From assembly GCA_015061615.1 (NCBI GenBank), contig SUWE01000021.1:1-42316 (forward strand): DNA of 42,316 nt, given 5' to 3'. The position numbers and the translations under genes were made by a program. Positions 25,601 to 34,397 of the stretch are shown in pieces; positions within the stretch are counted from its first letter, which is position 1, and every line of letters begins with the position of its first letter. The stretch comes from Lentisphaerota bacterium (GTDB taxonomy: Bacteria > Verrucomicrobiota > Lentisphaeria > Victivallales > Victivallaceae). The notes below the pieces were generated by a model that had not been told where the DNA came from, searched no databases, and was given only the letters and a program-made list of their open reading frames with translations.

Positions 25601-27175
25601 TCAGCCTTCAAAGGAGAAGCTGAATGCTTTGCTGGCGTTGACCGCTTCGCGGATTTTGCAGACCAGCATTTCGGGAACTTCCACATTAGTGGTGATAACG
25701 CAGAGAGAACGGCCGTTTTTCAAATCCTGCGGAGCGCGGATATCAACGATGTTGATATTCTTTTCACCGAGGATTCCGGCAATGCGTCCGATAACGCCCG
25801 GCTCGTCAGCGTATTCCACAAAGAGGTGGTTGCCTTCGGGATTGAAATAGAGCTTGTCAAAATCGTCGATACGGGAGACCATCGGATTATTTTCAGTGAT
25901 CGTACCGCGGGCGCCGGCTTTGAAGATGCCTTCGCCGTTGCCGACGAACAGGTCGATGGTCATTGCTTCGCCGTACTGTTTGGAGTTATCCACCATGCGG
26001 TTGACAACTTCGACACCGGCATCGGCAAGGAACTGTTCGGCTTCTTTGGGTCCCTGCTCGACAGCGAAGTCTTTGGCGATCGCCGCAACGATGGGGGGCA
26101 GCAGCCATTTGGCATAATCAGCCAGTTTGCCGTAGAAACTGGTTTCGATACGGGTGGGATTGTTGTCACCCAGATAAGCACGGGTGAGTGAGGTCAGGAC
26201 ATAGGCAAGTTTCTGGAAACCGGCATCCAGACCGTCGGGCAGTGCTTTATTGACAACGCAGTTGGTGATGCCCTGTTCAAAGTAGGCAATAGTCTGCTCA
26301 GCGGCACGTTTGGCGGCGTTGAAGTTCGCCTCAAAGGTGTTGGCGCCGAGGTGGGGCATCATGATATCGGCAACGTCGGCAACACTCTTTTCGCCGGCGG
26401 CATCTTTGGGATAAACGTCGTTGCAGTAGATGATTTTCTTTTCAGCTTTGACGGCGCGCAGATCATCTTCGTTGATGATTCCGGCGCGGGCGCAGTTGAC
26501 GAGCATGGCTCCGGGCTTCATCATATCAAAAAGACGGCGGTTGATCATGCCGCGGGTCTCTTCATTTTCCGGAATATGCAGGGTAATGCAGTCAGCTTCT
26601 GCAAAAATGCGGTCGACGGAACAGGATTCCACACCGATCTCTTCAGCGCGTGCGGGGGAGATCATCGGGTCATATCCGAGGAATTTGATATCAAATCCGC
26701 TCAGACGTTTGACCACCAGCTGACCGATGTGACCCAGACCGAGGATACCGACAGTCTTGCCGGTAAGTTCGTGGCCCATGAATTTGCTCTTTTCCCAAAG
26801 TCCGGCGCGGGTGGAAGCATCTGCGGGCAGAACATGACGGTAAGCCGCAAGCATCAGCGCGACGACCTCCTCTGCCACAGCGTTGCTGTTGGCACCGGGA
26901 GTATTCATCACATCGACACCGCGTTTGCGGGCATATTTGATATCAATGGTGTTGTAACCGGCACCGGCACGGACGACCAGTTTCAGTTTGGGCAGAGCAT
27001 CGATGATCTCTTTGGTGACTTTTTCACTGCGGACGATCAGGACTTCCGCATCGGAGTTTTTGGCGACCTGCTCCTCAATGGGGCTGGCGGCATCCAGAAT
27101 TACTTCATAGCCTTTCTGCGTAAGCATGTCGGCGGCGAATTTGTCCAGTTTGGTCGGAATAAGTACTTTGTGCAT
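25601..27175 (-). CDS. serA: D-3-phosphoglycerate dehydrogenase
   Basis: This 524-residue enzyme is the long (ASB plus ACT) form and catalyses the first step of serine synthesis. The substrate-binding domain has VVRAGAGYNTIDI, the NAD-binding Rossmann loop is GILGLGHIG, and HLGANTFEAN carries the catalytic His (family form HLGAST). An intervening ASB domain (~residues 325-450) and a C-terminal ACT domain (FVEYADEPGVIGRIAGILGE) imply feedback control by serine. ATG 27175 is chosen because AAAGGA lies ~10 bp upstream; the frame could extend 9 residues. It is first in the serA-orf-purL operon. Confidence 0.96.
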   Translation of the reverse strand: MHKVLIPTKLDKFAADMLTQKGYEVILDAASPIEEQVAKNSDAEVLIVRSEKVTKEIIDALPKLKLVVRAGAGYNTIDIKYARKRGVDVMNTPGANSNAVAEEVVALMLAAYRHVLPADASTRAGLWEKSKFMGHELTGKTVGILGLGHIGQLVVKRLSGFDIKFLGYDPMISPARAEEIGVESCSVDRIFAEADCITLHIPENEETRGMINRRLFDMMKPGAMLVNCARAGIINEDDLRAVKAEKKIIYCNDVYPKDAAGEKSVADVADIMMPHLGANTFEANFNAAKRAAEQTIAYFEQGITNCVVNKALPDGLDAGFQKLAYVLTSLTRAYLGDNNPTRIETSFYGKLADYAKWLLPPIVAAIAKDFAVEQGPKEAEQFLADAGVEVVNRMVDNSKQYGEAMTIDLFVGNGEGIFKAGARGTITENNPMVSRIDDFDKLYFNPEGNHLFVEYADEPGVIGRIAGILGEKNINIVDIRAPQDLKNGRSLCVITTNVEVPEMLVCKIREAVNASKAFSFSFEG

Positions 27176-27220
27176 TCTCAATAGTCCTTTATCTTTGCTC
27201 AATCAACACGACTGTTTTAT

Positions 27221-27249
27221 AATATAATATCCAAATACGCTTTTTGCAA
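27221..27249 (-). promoter_or_regulatory. Promoter of the serA operon
   Basis: On the minus strand, TTGCAA (27249-27244) and TATATT (27226-27221) have a 17-bp spacer. It faces away from the nif3 promoter, 11 bp distant. Confidence 0.85.
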
Positions 27250-27260
27250 GCGCTGAACAC

Positions 27261-27289
27261 TTGATTTATTGATCTTCGATGCCTATATT
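27261..27289 (+). promoter_or_regulatory. Promoter of the nif3-rnhC-U32 operon
   Basis: TTGATT (27261-27266) and TATATT (27284-27289) have a 17-bp spacer and lie 35 bp before the start codon. Confidence 0.85.
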
Positions 27290-27324
27290 ATGTTACAGTC
27301 AGATCAAAACAACAGGAGAATGAT

Positions 27325-28089
27325 ATGATAAACCGTACTGAATTGGTGAATTTTCTGGATAAAACCCTCGATCTCAAATCATTCAGCGCCGATGCTTCAA
27401 ACAACGGTCTTCAAATTGAAGGATGCGACAGTGTCGGACGTGTCCTTTTCGGTGTAGATGCCTGCCAGGAACTTTTTGATACCGCTGTTGAAACTGAAAG
27501 CCAGTTTATCTTTGTCCATCACGGCATAAGCTGGGGCGGCGGCATCAAACGCTGGACGGGGATGGATGCCAAACGTTTTTCCACTCTTTTCAAAAACGGA
27601 ATATCACTTTACGCCGCCCATCTTCCTCTGGATGCTCATGCCGTTCACGGCAACAACGCCGTGCTTGCGGATATGACCGGATTGCTCGACCGCAAACCGT
27701 GTTTTGAATATAATGGTATGTATATCGGCTTTTCCGGAACTCTCCCGGAAACAGCGCCCCTTGACGAAATCGCCGCCATCTACGCGGAGAATCTGGAAGT
27801 TGAACCGATCCTGCGCGGTCAGGCGGACAGAAAAATCTCCCGTATCGCCGTCGTTTCCGGCGGCGGCGGAACCGATGCGATCCTTGCGGCAAAAGATGCC
27901 GGATGCGATCTGCTCGTCACCGGAGAAATGGTACACACGATGCACCATATCGCCCAGGAACTCGACATTGCCGTTATCGCTCTGGGTCACTACGCCAGCG
28001 AAACCACCGGTCCGTTGGCGATGCAGAAACTTATCGGTGAAACCTTCGGGGTCGAAACCCTTTTTGCCGAAATCCCGACCGGACTGTGA
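27325..28089 (+). CDS. NIF3/YbgI-like dinuclear metal centre protein
   Basis: The 254-residue protein has the single-domain NIF3 size. Metal-binding motifs are SNNGLQIEG, FVHHGISWGGG and the C-terminal ALGHYASETTGP. The family forms hexameric toroids with a dinuclear metal site; its cellular role is not settled, although some members are annotated as GTP cyclohydrolase type 2 homologues. AGGAG precedes the ATG. It is followed 10 bp later by rnhC. Confidence 0.94.
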   Translation: MINRTELVNFLDKTLDLKSFSADASNNGLQIEGCDSVGRVLFGVDACQELFDTAVETESQFIFVHHGISWGGGIKRWTGMDAKRFSTLFKNGISLYAAHLPLDAHAVHGNNAVLADMTGLLDRKPCFEYNGMYIGFSGTLPETAPLDEIAAIYAENLEVEPILRGQADRKISRIAVVSGGGGTDAILAAKDAGCDLLVTGEMVHTMHHIAQELDIAVIALGHYASETTGPLAMQKLIGETFGVETLFAEIPTGL

Positions 28090-28099
28090 GGCTTGATAC

Positions 28100-29017
28100 A
28101 TGGCTGTAAACATTTACACCTGCACGGTCACTGAACTCGAAGCCGCCGCATTGAAAAATCTGCTGGAATCGCGCAACTGGGAGTTCACCTCTTTGCAGTA
28201 CGCCCGCTACAAAGCGATCGGGAACAATGTCAATGTCGTTGCTTATGAAAGCGGCAAACTCGTCGTTCAGGGCAAGGGAACTGAGGAGTTCGTACTCTAT
28301 ACCCTTGAACCGGAAATTTTGCATACGTTCACCTTTACCGGTGAAAAGGAAAATACCGTCAACCCCGCAGAGTTGACCATGCACGGCGGCATAGATGAAA
28401 GCGGCAAAGGCGACTTTTTCGGACCGCTGATCATTGCCGGGGTGGTCGTAACTCCGGAAACAGCACCCAAACTCCGTGAACTCGGAGTCTGCGACTCCAA
28501 AAAGATCACCTCAAGTGAAAAAATCATCAAACTTGCCGCCGGGATACGCTCCATTGCGGCAGGCAGTTTTTCAATGGTCACACTGCTGCCGGAAACCTAC
28601 AACCGGCTTTACAGCTCCATCGGCAATCTCAACCGGATGCTTGCATGGGGACACGCCAGAGTGATCGAAAATCTGCTTGAATTGCAGCCGTCATGTCCAC
28701 GGATGCTCTCAGATAAATTCGGCAATGAAAGTCTTATCCGCAACGCTCTTATGGAGCGCGGCAGACTGATAAAAATGGAACAGATGGTACGCGCTGAAAG
28801 CGACGTTGCCGTTGCCGCCGCAAGTATCCTTGCCCGCGACGGATTCCTTGCCGGGATGAAGAAAATTTCTGAAACCGCAGGCTGTATACTGCCCAAAGGA
28901 GCCGGTGCGGGAGTCAAAAGCACTGCCGCAGAACTTTTCAAAACTCAGGGTGCTGAAGTTTTCAGAAAAATTGCCAAACTCCACTTCAAAACATGGGAAG
29001 AAATTTCCAATCAATAG
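28100..29017 (+). CDS. rnhC: Ribonuclease HIII
   Basis: This 305-residue protein cleaves RNA in RNA-DNA hybrids. The N-terminal ~90 residues are the TBP-like substrate-binding domain (DUF3378 type) specific to RNase HIII. The catalytic core starts at GGIDESGKGDFFGPLI, whose DES-GKGD form distinguishes HIII from HII. It continues through GVCDSKKI, MLSDKFGNES and SILARDGFLAGMKK. It lies between nif3 and the U32 peptidase with short gaps of 10 and 6 bp. Confidence 0.95.
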   Translation: MAVNIYTCTVTELEAAALKNLLESRNWEFTSLQYARYKAIGNNVNVVAYESGKLVVQGKGTEEFVLYTLEPEILHTFTFTGEKENTVNPAELTMHGGIDESGKGDFFGPLIIAGVVVTPETAPKLRELGVCDSKKITSSEKIIKLAAGIRSIAAGSFSMVTLLPETYNRLYSSIGNLNRMLAWGHARVIENLLELQPSCPRMLSDKFGNESLIRNALMERGRLIKMEQMVRAESDVAVAAASILARDGFLAGMKKISETAGCILPKGAGAGVKSTAAELFKTQGAEVFRKIAKLHFKTWEEISNQ

Positions 29018-29023
29018 TATCTT

Positions 29024-31033
29024 ATGGAACTCTTGTCACCTGCCGGAAATCTTGAAACCGCACTCGCCGCATTCGATGGCGGCGCTGATGCTGTCTACTG
29101 CGGTCTCGGCCGCTTCAACGCCCGTGAACGCGCGGAAAATTTCACCCCGGAATCGCTCGGCAAACTTCTGGAATACGCCCGCAGCAACGGCAAAAAAGTC
29201 TATCTCACGCTCAACACTCTCGTCTGGGAAAAGGAACTGGGAAATCTTTTTGAAGAACTGCTGGCTTTGGATAAACTCCGTCCGGATGCACTGATCGTGC
29301 AGGACGCGGGAGTTGCGGCGATCGTCCGCAAATATTTTCCGGCTCTGCCGCTGCACGCTTCGACCCAGATGGGGATCCACAATTCTGCGGGAGTGAAAGT
29401 TGCGGAAAATCTCGGCTTCAAACGGGTAATTCTTGAACGGCAGGTGACTCTGAACGAACTCCGGGAAATCGTCCGGAACACTCCGCTTGAACTGGAAGTT
29501 TTTCTGCACGGTTCACTTTGCTGTTCTCTATCCGGCAGATGCCTGCTTTCGCATTACCTTTATGGTGAAAGCGGCAATCGCGGCAGATGCAAACAGCCTT
29601 GCCGCAGAGCATTTTCCGGCAAAAACGGTTCTGCCTTGAGGATACTTTCACCCGCCGACCTCGCCGGAAACTCTCTGCTTGAAGAACTGGATAAACTCAA
29701 AATCGCCTCGCTGAAGATCGAAGGCAGATTGCGGACACCCGATTATATCTGGAAAACCGCGCGCGCTTACCGTATCCTGCTGGATAACCCCGGTGATCCG
29801 GCGGCAGTCAAAGAGGCGGAAAATATCTTCCGCACGGTTCCCGGCAGAAAGAAAAGCACCGGATTTTATTTTCAAAGCGACTGGAAAAAACTTGTCGATC
29901 CGGCTGAAAGCGGAGCATTCGGAGAGTGTGCGGCGAAGGTGGAAAAGGTCATCCGCGCCGGAATGACCGTAAAAATCCTCTCATCTCTCCATCTCGGCGA
30001 CCGCCTCAGAGTGATGCCGCCGTCCGGGGGCGAAGGTGAAAGTTTCACCCTTGCCACTCTGGAAAACCGCCGGAAAGAAAAACTTATCCGGGGCAGAAGC
30101 GGTGAAACACTCTTTATTCCCGGCTCTTTCCGCGCCGCTCCCGGTCATGAGATACGCCGCATTGGTGAAAACGGCTTTGATTTTTCCCGCCGCGCCGCCG
30201 CATTGCCCGGATACCGCCGTCTGATCGGATTGAAACTTGCCGTTTCGGCACAATGTTTCCGGGCTGAAATACCAAGGATATCCGGCATCTGGGAGTGCAG
30301 AACCGATTTTCTCCCTGCCGAAAAACACCCGCTTGAGGCACAAAATTTGCAGGATATCTTTTCCGCCGGAACTCCGGAAGGTTTTGCGGTAAAAAATGTT
30401 GACGTCTCGCTGGACGGCAGATTTTTCGTCCCTGCCGGAACTCTGAAATCCCTGCGGCGCAGCTGTTGGGAATTTTTCGCCCCGCTTCTGGTAGAGAAAG
30501 ATTTTTTTGCTGACCATCCGGAAAAAATGGAAAACTTTTACGCGGAAACTCATCCGCAGAACTCCGCTGAAATCAGAAGCATTTCAACTCTGCCGGAAAA
30601 TATCTTTATTGTCCCCCCGTTTGTTCCTGAAACGGAGTTGATAAAGGTCTCAAACGATATCAGCAATGCTTATACTTCCGGATGCAGGGATTTCGCCGCC
30701 ACCGGCTGGCACGCATTTGAAATGCTGAAAAAATACCATGATATCACAATTCATGCCGTTTATCCGTTTCACATATCCAACAGCTTTGCGGTGAAACTTG
30801 CGGCAGAACTCGGGGCAGATACGGTAGCTGTAACACCGGAGTGTGAGGAAAGTTCCGCCGAACTGCTGAAACAGAACTCCCCCCTGCCCGTCATAAAAGA
30901 TAAAGCGCCCGTCCCCCTGCTGGTCAGCCGTCTGCCGTTGGCAAAAGGGGTCTGGCGCTCTATCGAAAACCGCGCTTTCAAAATCGAAGAACGCGATGGG
31001 ATATCTTATCTTTACGGGGTCAAATCCCCATAA
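29024..31033 (+). CDS. Peptidase U32 family protein (RlhA/TrhP-like)
   Basis: The protein has 669 residues. The U32 domain covers residues 1-~300: MELLSPAGNLETALAAFDGG, LHASTQMGIHNSAG, and the signature LEVFLHGSLCCSLSGRCLLS followed by NRGRCKQPCRR. The last ~350 residues match the extended U32 members that carry a DUF3656-like region. Despite the collagenase-like label, several well-studied members (RlhA, TrhP) hydroxylate rRNA or tRNA bases, probably using a bound iron-sulfur cluster held by the Cys set seen here. The role of this copy is inferred. Its 3' end overlaps the convergent amidohydrolase by 14 bp. Confidence 0.9.
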   Translation: MELLSPAGNLETALAAFDGGADAVYCGLGRFNARERAENFTPESLGKLLEYARSNGKKVYLTLNTLVWEKELGNLFEELLALDKLRPDALIVQDAGVAAIVRKYFPALPLHASTQMGIHNSAGVKVAENLGFKRVILERQVTLNELREIVRNTPLELEVFLHGSLCCSLSGRCLLSHYLYGESGNRGRCKQPCRRAFSGKNGSALRILSPADLAGNSLLEELDKLKIASLKIEGRLRTPDYIWKTARAYRILLDNPGDPAAVKEAENIFRTVPGRKKSTGFYFQSDWKKLVDPAESGAFGECAAKVEKVIRAGMTVKILSSLHLGDRLRVMPPSGGEGESFTLATLENRRKEKLIRGRSGETLFIPGSFRAAPGHEIRRIGENGFDFSRRAAALPGYRRLIGLKLAVSAQCFRAEIPRISGIWECRTDFLPAEKHPLEAQNLQDIFSAGTPEGFAVKNVDVSLDGRFFVPAGTLKSLRRSCWEFFAPLLVEKDFFADHPEKMENFYAETHPQNSAEIRSISTLPENIFIVPPFVPETELIKVSNDISNAYTSGCRDFAATGWHAFEMLKKYHDITIHAVYPFHISNSFAVKLAAELGADTVAVTPECEESSAELLKQNSPLPVIKDKAPVPLLVSRLPLAKGVWRSIENRAFKIEERDGISYLYGVKSP

Positions 31034-31808
31034 TGCGTTTGAAGTTGCCCGCAAGGACCAGTTCAAATTCTTCACGGGTCAAATGTTCAAAAAGTGTTCC
31101 GTAAAGATTCATACCGGCACTGCAAGTTGGCATATCCGAACCGTAAAGGATCTTTTCCGCACCGCAGAGATCGACAAAGTGGCGCAGAAAGTTCCAGCGG
31201 AAAAGTCCGGTTCCTGATATATCCATATATACATTGTCGTGGTCGGCTACGAACTGCATACGCTCAAAGGCGCCCCAGTTCTCACTGCTCCACGGTTCAC
31301 CGGGGTGGGCAAAAATCTTGACAAGCTGCGGTACTTCACGGACAAGGGTTTCCGCTTCCTGTTGAGTTACATGATGAAGATTGGCGACCATGCCCAGTTT
31401 TGCCATTTCGCGGAAAATTTCCAGCATTCCGGGTGAATCAAACGCTCCGGTTCCGAGGAAATAGGGTATAAGTTCACCGACAAGTTTAACGCCTTCGGCT
31501 TTCATTTTGTGCAGTTCGGCGCATGATTCATCCACAAAACTGCCGTGGACATGGATTCCCGGAATGTAATGCGGAAAACGGTCACGCAGTCGCAATGCGG
31601 TACGGTTGAGATGCTCTATCCATTTGAAATCGTCCGGATCTCCCTTTTCCGCCACGCATCCGGCGTAACGGTCGACTCCGGCGCGGCGCATTTCCGCATC
31701 AAACTCATCCATTGACTTTTCCGGAGTATACGCCCCTATCGCCTGCGAAGGAGTTTCCAGCGGATGAACGTGCATGTCAATTATTTCAAAATCTTCAGGT
31801 TTGAACAT
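31020..31808 (-). CDS. Amidohydrolase family protein (metal-dependent TIM barrel)
   Basis: The 262-residue protein resembles the amidohydrolase-2 group. It begins with the H-x-H metal motif in IDMHVHPLE, has MVANLHHVTQQEAE, and ends with KILYGSDMPTCSAG, whose Asp is the usual catalytic or metal residue. No signal peptide is present. The substrate cannot be told; relatives include decarboxylases and lactonases. GAGGTG lies 5 bp before the ATG. It is co-directional with glyS but separated from it by a terminator, so expression may rely on readthrough or a promoter I could not identify. Confidence 0.85.
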   Translation of the reverse strand: MFKPEDFEIIDMHVHPLETPSQAIGAYTPEKSMDEFDAEMRRAGVDRYAGCVAEKGDPDDFKWIEHLNRTALRLRDRFPHYIPGIHVHGSFVDESCAELHKMKAEGVKLVGELIPYFLGTGAFDSPGMLEIFREMAKLGMVANLHHVTQQEAETLVREVPQLVKIFAHPGEPWSSENWGAFERMQFVADHDNVYMDISGTGLFRWNFLRHFVDLCGAEKILYGSDMPTCSAGMNLYGTLFEHLTREEFELVLAGNFKRIMGI

Positions 31809-31828
31809 AATTCACCTCATTATTCTTC

Positions 31829-31864
31829 AAAAAGAAAGGGGAACAGAATCTCTCCTGCTCCCCT
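31829..31864 (-). terminator. Terminator of glyS
   Basis: On the minus strand AGGGGAGCAG and CTGTTCCCCT pair around an 8-nt loop (plus coordinates 31837-31846 and 31855-31864) and are followed by TTCTTTTT. Confidence 0.85.
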
Positions 31865-31878
31865 GCGGTTTCATAAAC

Positions 31879-33213
31879 TTAAAAACCGATTTTCTTTTCC
31901 AGACAGTCGCGGAGCTGGGAAATATTCACGCGCTCCTGCTGCATGGTGTCGCGGTCACGGATGGTGACGGCATTGTCATTTTCCGTATCGAAGTCAAAGG
32001 TGACGCAATACGGAGTACCGATCTCATCCTGACGGCGGTAACGTTTACCGATGCTTCCGGTTTCGTCATATTCGCAGCGGAAGTAGCGGTCGAGATCTTT
32101 GTAAAGTTTGTACGCATTCTCTTTGAGCTTCTTGCTCTGGGGCAGAACGGCAACCTGAATGGGAGCGACCAGCGCAGGCAGGTGCAGAACGACACGGATA
32201 TCTTCTTCCATGCCCGCTTTCTGAGTGGCGGCGTTTTCTTCATCGTAAGCCATGCTCAACAGCGCGAGGAAGGTTCGGTCAAGACCGACACTTGTTTCCA
32301 CACAGGTCGGCATGATCTTGCGCTGATTGTCGTGATCGACATAACTCAAATCCTGTCCGGAGAATTTGCTGTGCTGGCTCAAATCCCAGACACCGCGGTG
32401 GTGGATACCTTCCAGCTCGCCCCAGCCGAAGGGGAACTTGACTTCGATATCGACAGCGGCTTTGGCATAGTGGGCAAGTTTTTCATGCTCATAAATGCGC
32501 ATTCTGTCTTCGGGGAATCCCAGCTTCTCACGGTAATATTTGATACGCTGTTCCTTCCAGTATTCAAACCACTCCATGCTGCCTTCGTCTTCGCAGAAAA
32601 ACTCCATTTCCATCTGGGTGAACTCTCTGCTGCGGAAGGTGAAGTTGCGGGGGTTGATCTCGTTGCGGAACGCTTTGCCGATCTGCGCGATACCAAAGGG
32701 CAGTTTCTGACGCGCGGCGATACGGACACTGTGGAAGTCGACGAAGATCGGCTGACAGGTTTCCGCGCGCAAGTAAGCGACATGTTCATCATCGAAAACG
32801 GGACCGACGAAGGTCTTCATCATCAGATTGAACTCTTTGGGTTCGGTAAGATTTTTGGATTTGCAGTTCGGACAGGTGGTCGGATCTTCCATCTGATCGA
32901 CACGGTGACGCGCTTTGCAGTCTTTGCAGTCGGTCATAAGGTCACTGAACTGATCGAGGTGACCGGATGCTTTCCAGACAGTCGGGTTGCAGATGATAGT
33001 GGAATCCAGACCTTCGACATTGTCGCGGGTTTCCACCATTTCACGCCACCAGAGGTTTTCAATGGCGCGTTTCATTCTGGAACCGTACGGACCGTAATCC
33101 CAGAAACCGTTGAATCCGCCGTAAATTTCCGAACTCGGGAAAATAAATCCGCGGCGCTTGCACAGACTGACGATCTTATCCATCAGCTGCAAATCTTTGC
33201 AATCTTCAGACAT
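31879..33213 (-). CDS. glyS: Glycyl-tRNA synthetase (class II, dimeric type)
   Basis: The 444-residue enzyme attaches glycine to tRNA-Gly. Motif 1 region GFIFPSSEIYGGFNGFWDYG is followed by a zinc-ribbon-like insert (CKDCKARHRVD, then CPNCKSKN). Motif 2 is FRNEINPRNFTFRSREFTQM, and motif 3 is SVGLDRTFLALL. The C-terminal anticodon-binding domain has APIQVAVLPQSKK and ends with RDRDTMQQERV. It is the alpha-2 single-chain type. ATG 33213 is preferred because GGAG is 6 bp upstream; ATG 33225 is also in frame. Large plus-strand frames opposite this gene are shadows. Confidence 0.96.
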   Translation of the reverse strand: MSEDCKDLQLMDKIVSLCKRRGFIFPSSEIYGGFNGFWDYGPYGSRMKRAIENLWWREMVETRDNVEGLDSTIICNPTVWKASGHLDQFSDLMTDCKDCKARHRVDQMEDPTTCPNCKSKNLTEPKEFNLMMKTFVGPVFDDEHVAYLRAETCQPIFVDFHSVRIAARQKLPFGIAQIGKAFRNEINPRNFTFRSREFTQMEMEFFCEDEGSMEWFEYWKEQRIKYYREKLGFPEDRMRIYEHEKLAHYAKAAVDIEVKFPFGWGELEGIHHRGVWDLSQHSKFSGQDLSYVDHDNQRKIMPTCVETSVGLDRTFLALLSMAYDEENAATQKAGMEEDIRVVLHLPALVAPIQVAVLPQSKKLKENAYKLYKDLDRYFRCEYDETGSIGKRYRRQDEIGTPYCVTFDFDTENDNAVTIRDRDTMQQERVNISQLRDCLEKKIGF

Positions 33214-33268
33214 GATATCCTCCATTTAGAATTGATTGTACAACAACTTTCAATATGTTCGTCTGTAT

Positions 33269-33297
33269 AATATATACCACAGATTCAAAAAATACAA
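33269..33297 (-). promoter_or_regulatory. Promoter of glyS
   Basis: On the minus strand, TTGTAT (33297-33292) and TATATT (33274-33269) have a 17-bp spacer. The DUF4432 promoter diverges 10 bp away. Confidence 0.82.
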
Positions 33298-33307
33298 TGT
33301 TTGAGGG

Positions 33308-33336
33308 TTGTAAAACACCCTTTATCGTGCTATATT
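33308..33336 (+). promoter_or_regulatory. Promoter of the DUF4432-rimO gene run
   Basis: TTGTAA (33308-33313) and TATATT (33331-33336) have a 17-bp spacer and lie 46 bp before the start codon. Confidence 0.8.
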
Positions 33337-33382
33337 TCACAGTAAACACATAAATCAAGCTGTTTTTGAAGGAGAAAACATT

Positions 33383-34393
33383 ATGAAATTCACCAAAGCG
33401 GAACTTTCCGGCAAAGTCGGTTCAATGCGTCAGGCGGCATATATCCGCCGTTCTGTCCTCGATGACGGCAAAGGCAGAGGTATGAGAATAATCGACGTGA
33501 ACAACGGCAGCGGAGTGAATTTCACCGTCTATCCTGACCGCGGAATGGATATTGGTGAAGCAACTTTTTGCGGGATGCCCCTGGTCTGGCTTCCGGCGGA
33601 ACCTGCTGTTGCCGCAAGCTACGATGCGACCGGTATCAACTGGCTGCGCTCATGGGGCGGCGGAATGCTCACAGGCTGCGGTCTGCTCAATGTCGGCGGT
33701 CCCTGCGAAGCCGGCGGAGACTCCCACGGTCTGCACGGCAGACTTTCACATATCCCGGCAACTGAAGTAAATACCGAAGCGAAGTGGCTCGACGATAAAA
33801 CCTACATGCTCACCGTTTCAGGCAAAGTCTGCCACTCAAGAGTCTTCGGTGAAAATCTCTGTGTCACCAGAAAAATTTCCGTCATTGCCGGCTGCAATAC
33901 CATCAATATCGAAGACTCCGTGGAAAATACCGGTTTTTCCGAAACTCCTTTCATGATGCTTTACCACATGAACTTCGGCTGGCCGCTCGTCAATGAAAAC
34001 AGCTACCTCACTCCGACAGCCCACACCGTCACTCCGCAGGGCGACGTCGCCGCCAAAGGCATGGATAAATGGAACAGAATGCAGCTGCCGGAAGCCGGAT
34101 TTGCCGAAGAAGTATTCTATCACGATATTCCGGCAGATGATGACGGTTTCGCCTCGATTTCCCTGACTAATCCGGATGAGAAAGTGAAACTGACCGTCTC
34201 CTGCTCCAAAGCGACACTCCCTTTCTTCGCTGAGTGGAAACAGATGGGAAAAGGCGAATATGTCCTCGGTCTGGAACCAGCCAACTGCGTTCCGGAAAAT
34301 CAGAACGGCAACAGAGCAAAAAATCTGCTCAAATCCATCGCACCGGGAGAGGTCATAACTCACAAAGTCGCCGTCAAACTGGAGAAGTTTTAA
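33383..34393 (+). CDS. DUF4432 family protein (aldose 1-epimerase-like fold)
   Basis: The 336-residue cytoplasmic protein matches DUF4432: VNFTVYPDRGMDIGEATFCGMPLVWL near the N-terminus, GGMLTGCGLLNVGGP, GDSHGLHGRLSHIP, and MLYHMNFGWPL. The family shares the galactose mutarotase fold, and by analogy the conserved His, Glu and Asp residues may act on a sugar. Function is not established. GAAGGAG precedes the ATG. It lies 4 bp before rimO, so it is co-transcribed with the RNA and ribosome modification genes. Confidence 0.88.
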   Translation: MKFTKAELSGKVGSMRQAAYIRRSVLDDGKGRGMRIIDVNNGSGVNFTVYPDRGMDIGEATFCGMPLVWLPAEPAVAASYDATGINWLRSWGGGMLTGCGLLNVGGPCEAGGDSHGLHGRLSHIPATEVNTEAKWLDDKTYMLTVSGKVCHSRVFGENLCVTRKISVIAGCNTINIEDSVENTGFSETPFMMLYHMNFGWPLVNENSYLTPTAHTVTPQGDVAAKGMDKWNRMQLPEAGFAEEVFYHDIPADDDGFASISLTNPDEKVKLTVSCSKATLPFFAEWKQMGKGEYVLGLEPANCVPENQNGNRAKNLLKSIAPGEVITHKVAVKLEKF

Positions 34394-34397
34394 GAAA

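Noticed and set aside
31774-33270. A 498-residue open frame opposite glyS
   Set aside because: The minus strand encodes a complete glycyl-tRNA synthetase with all class II motifs; the plus frame has no recognisable domain or ribosome site.
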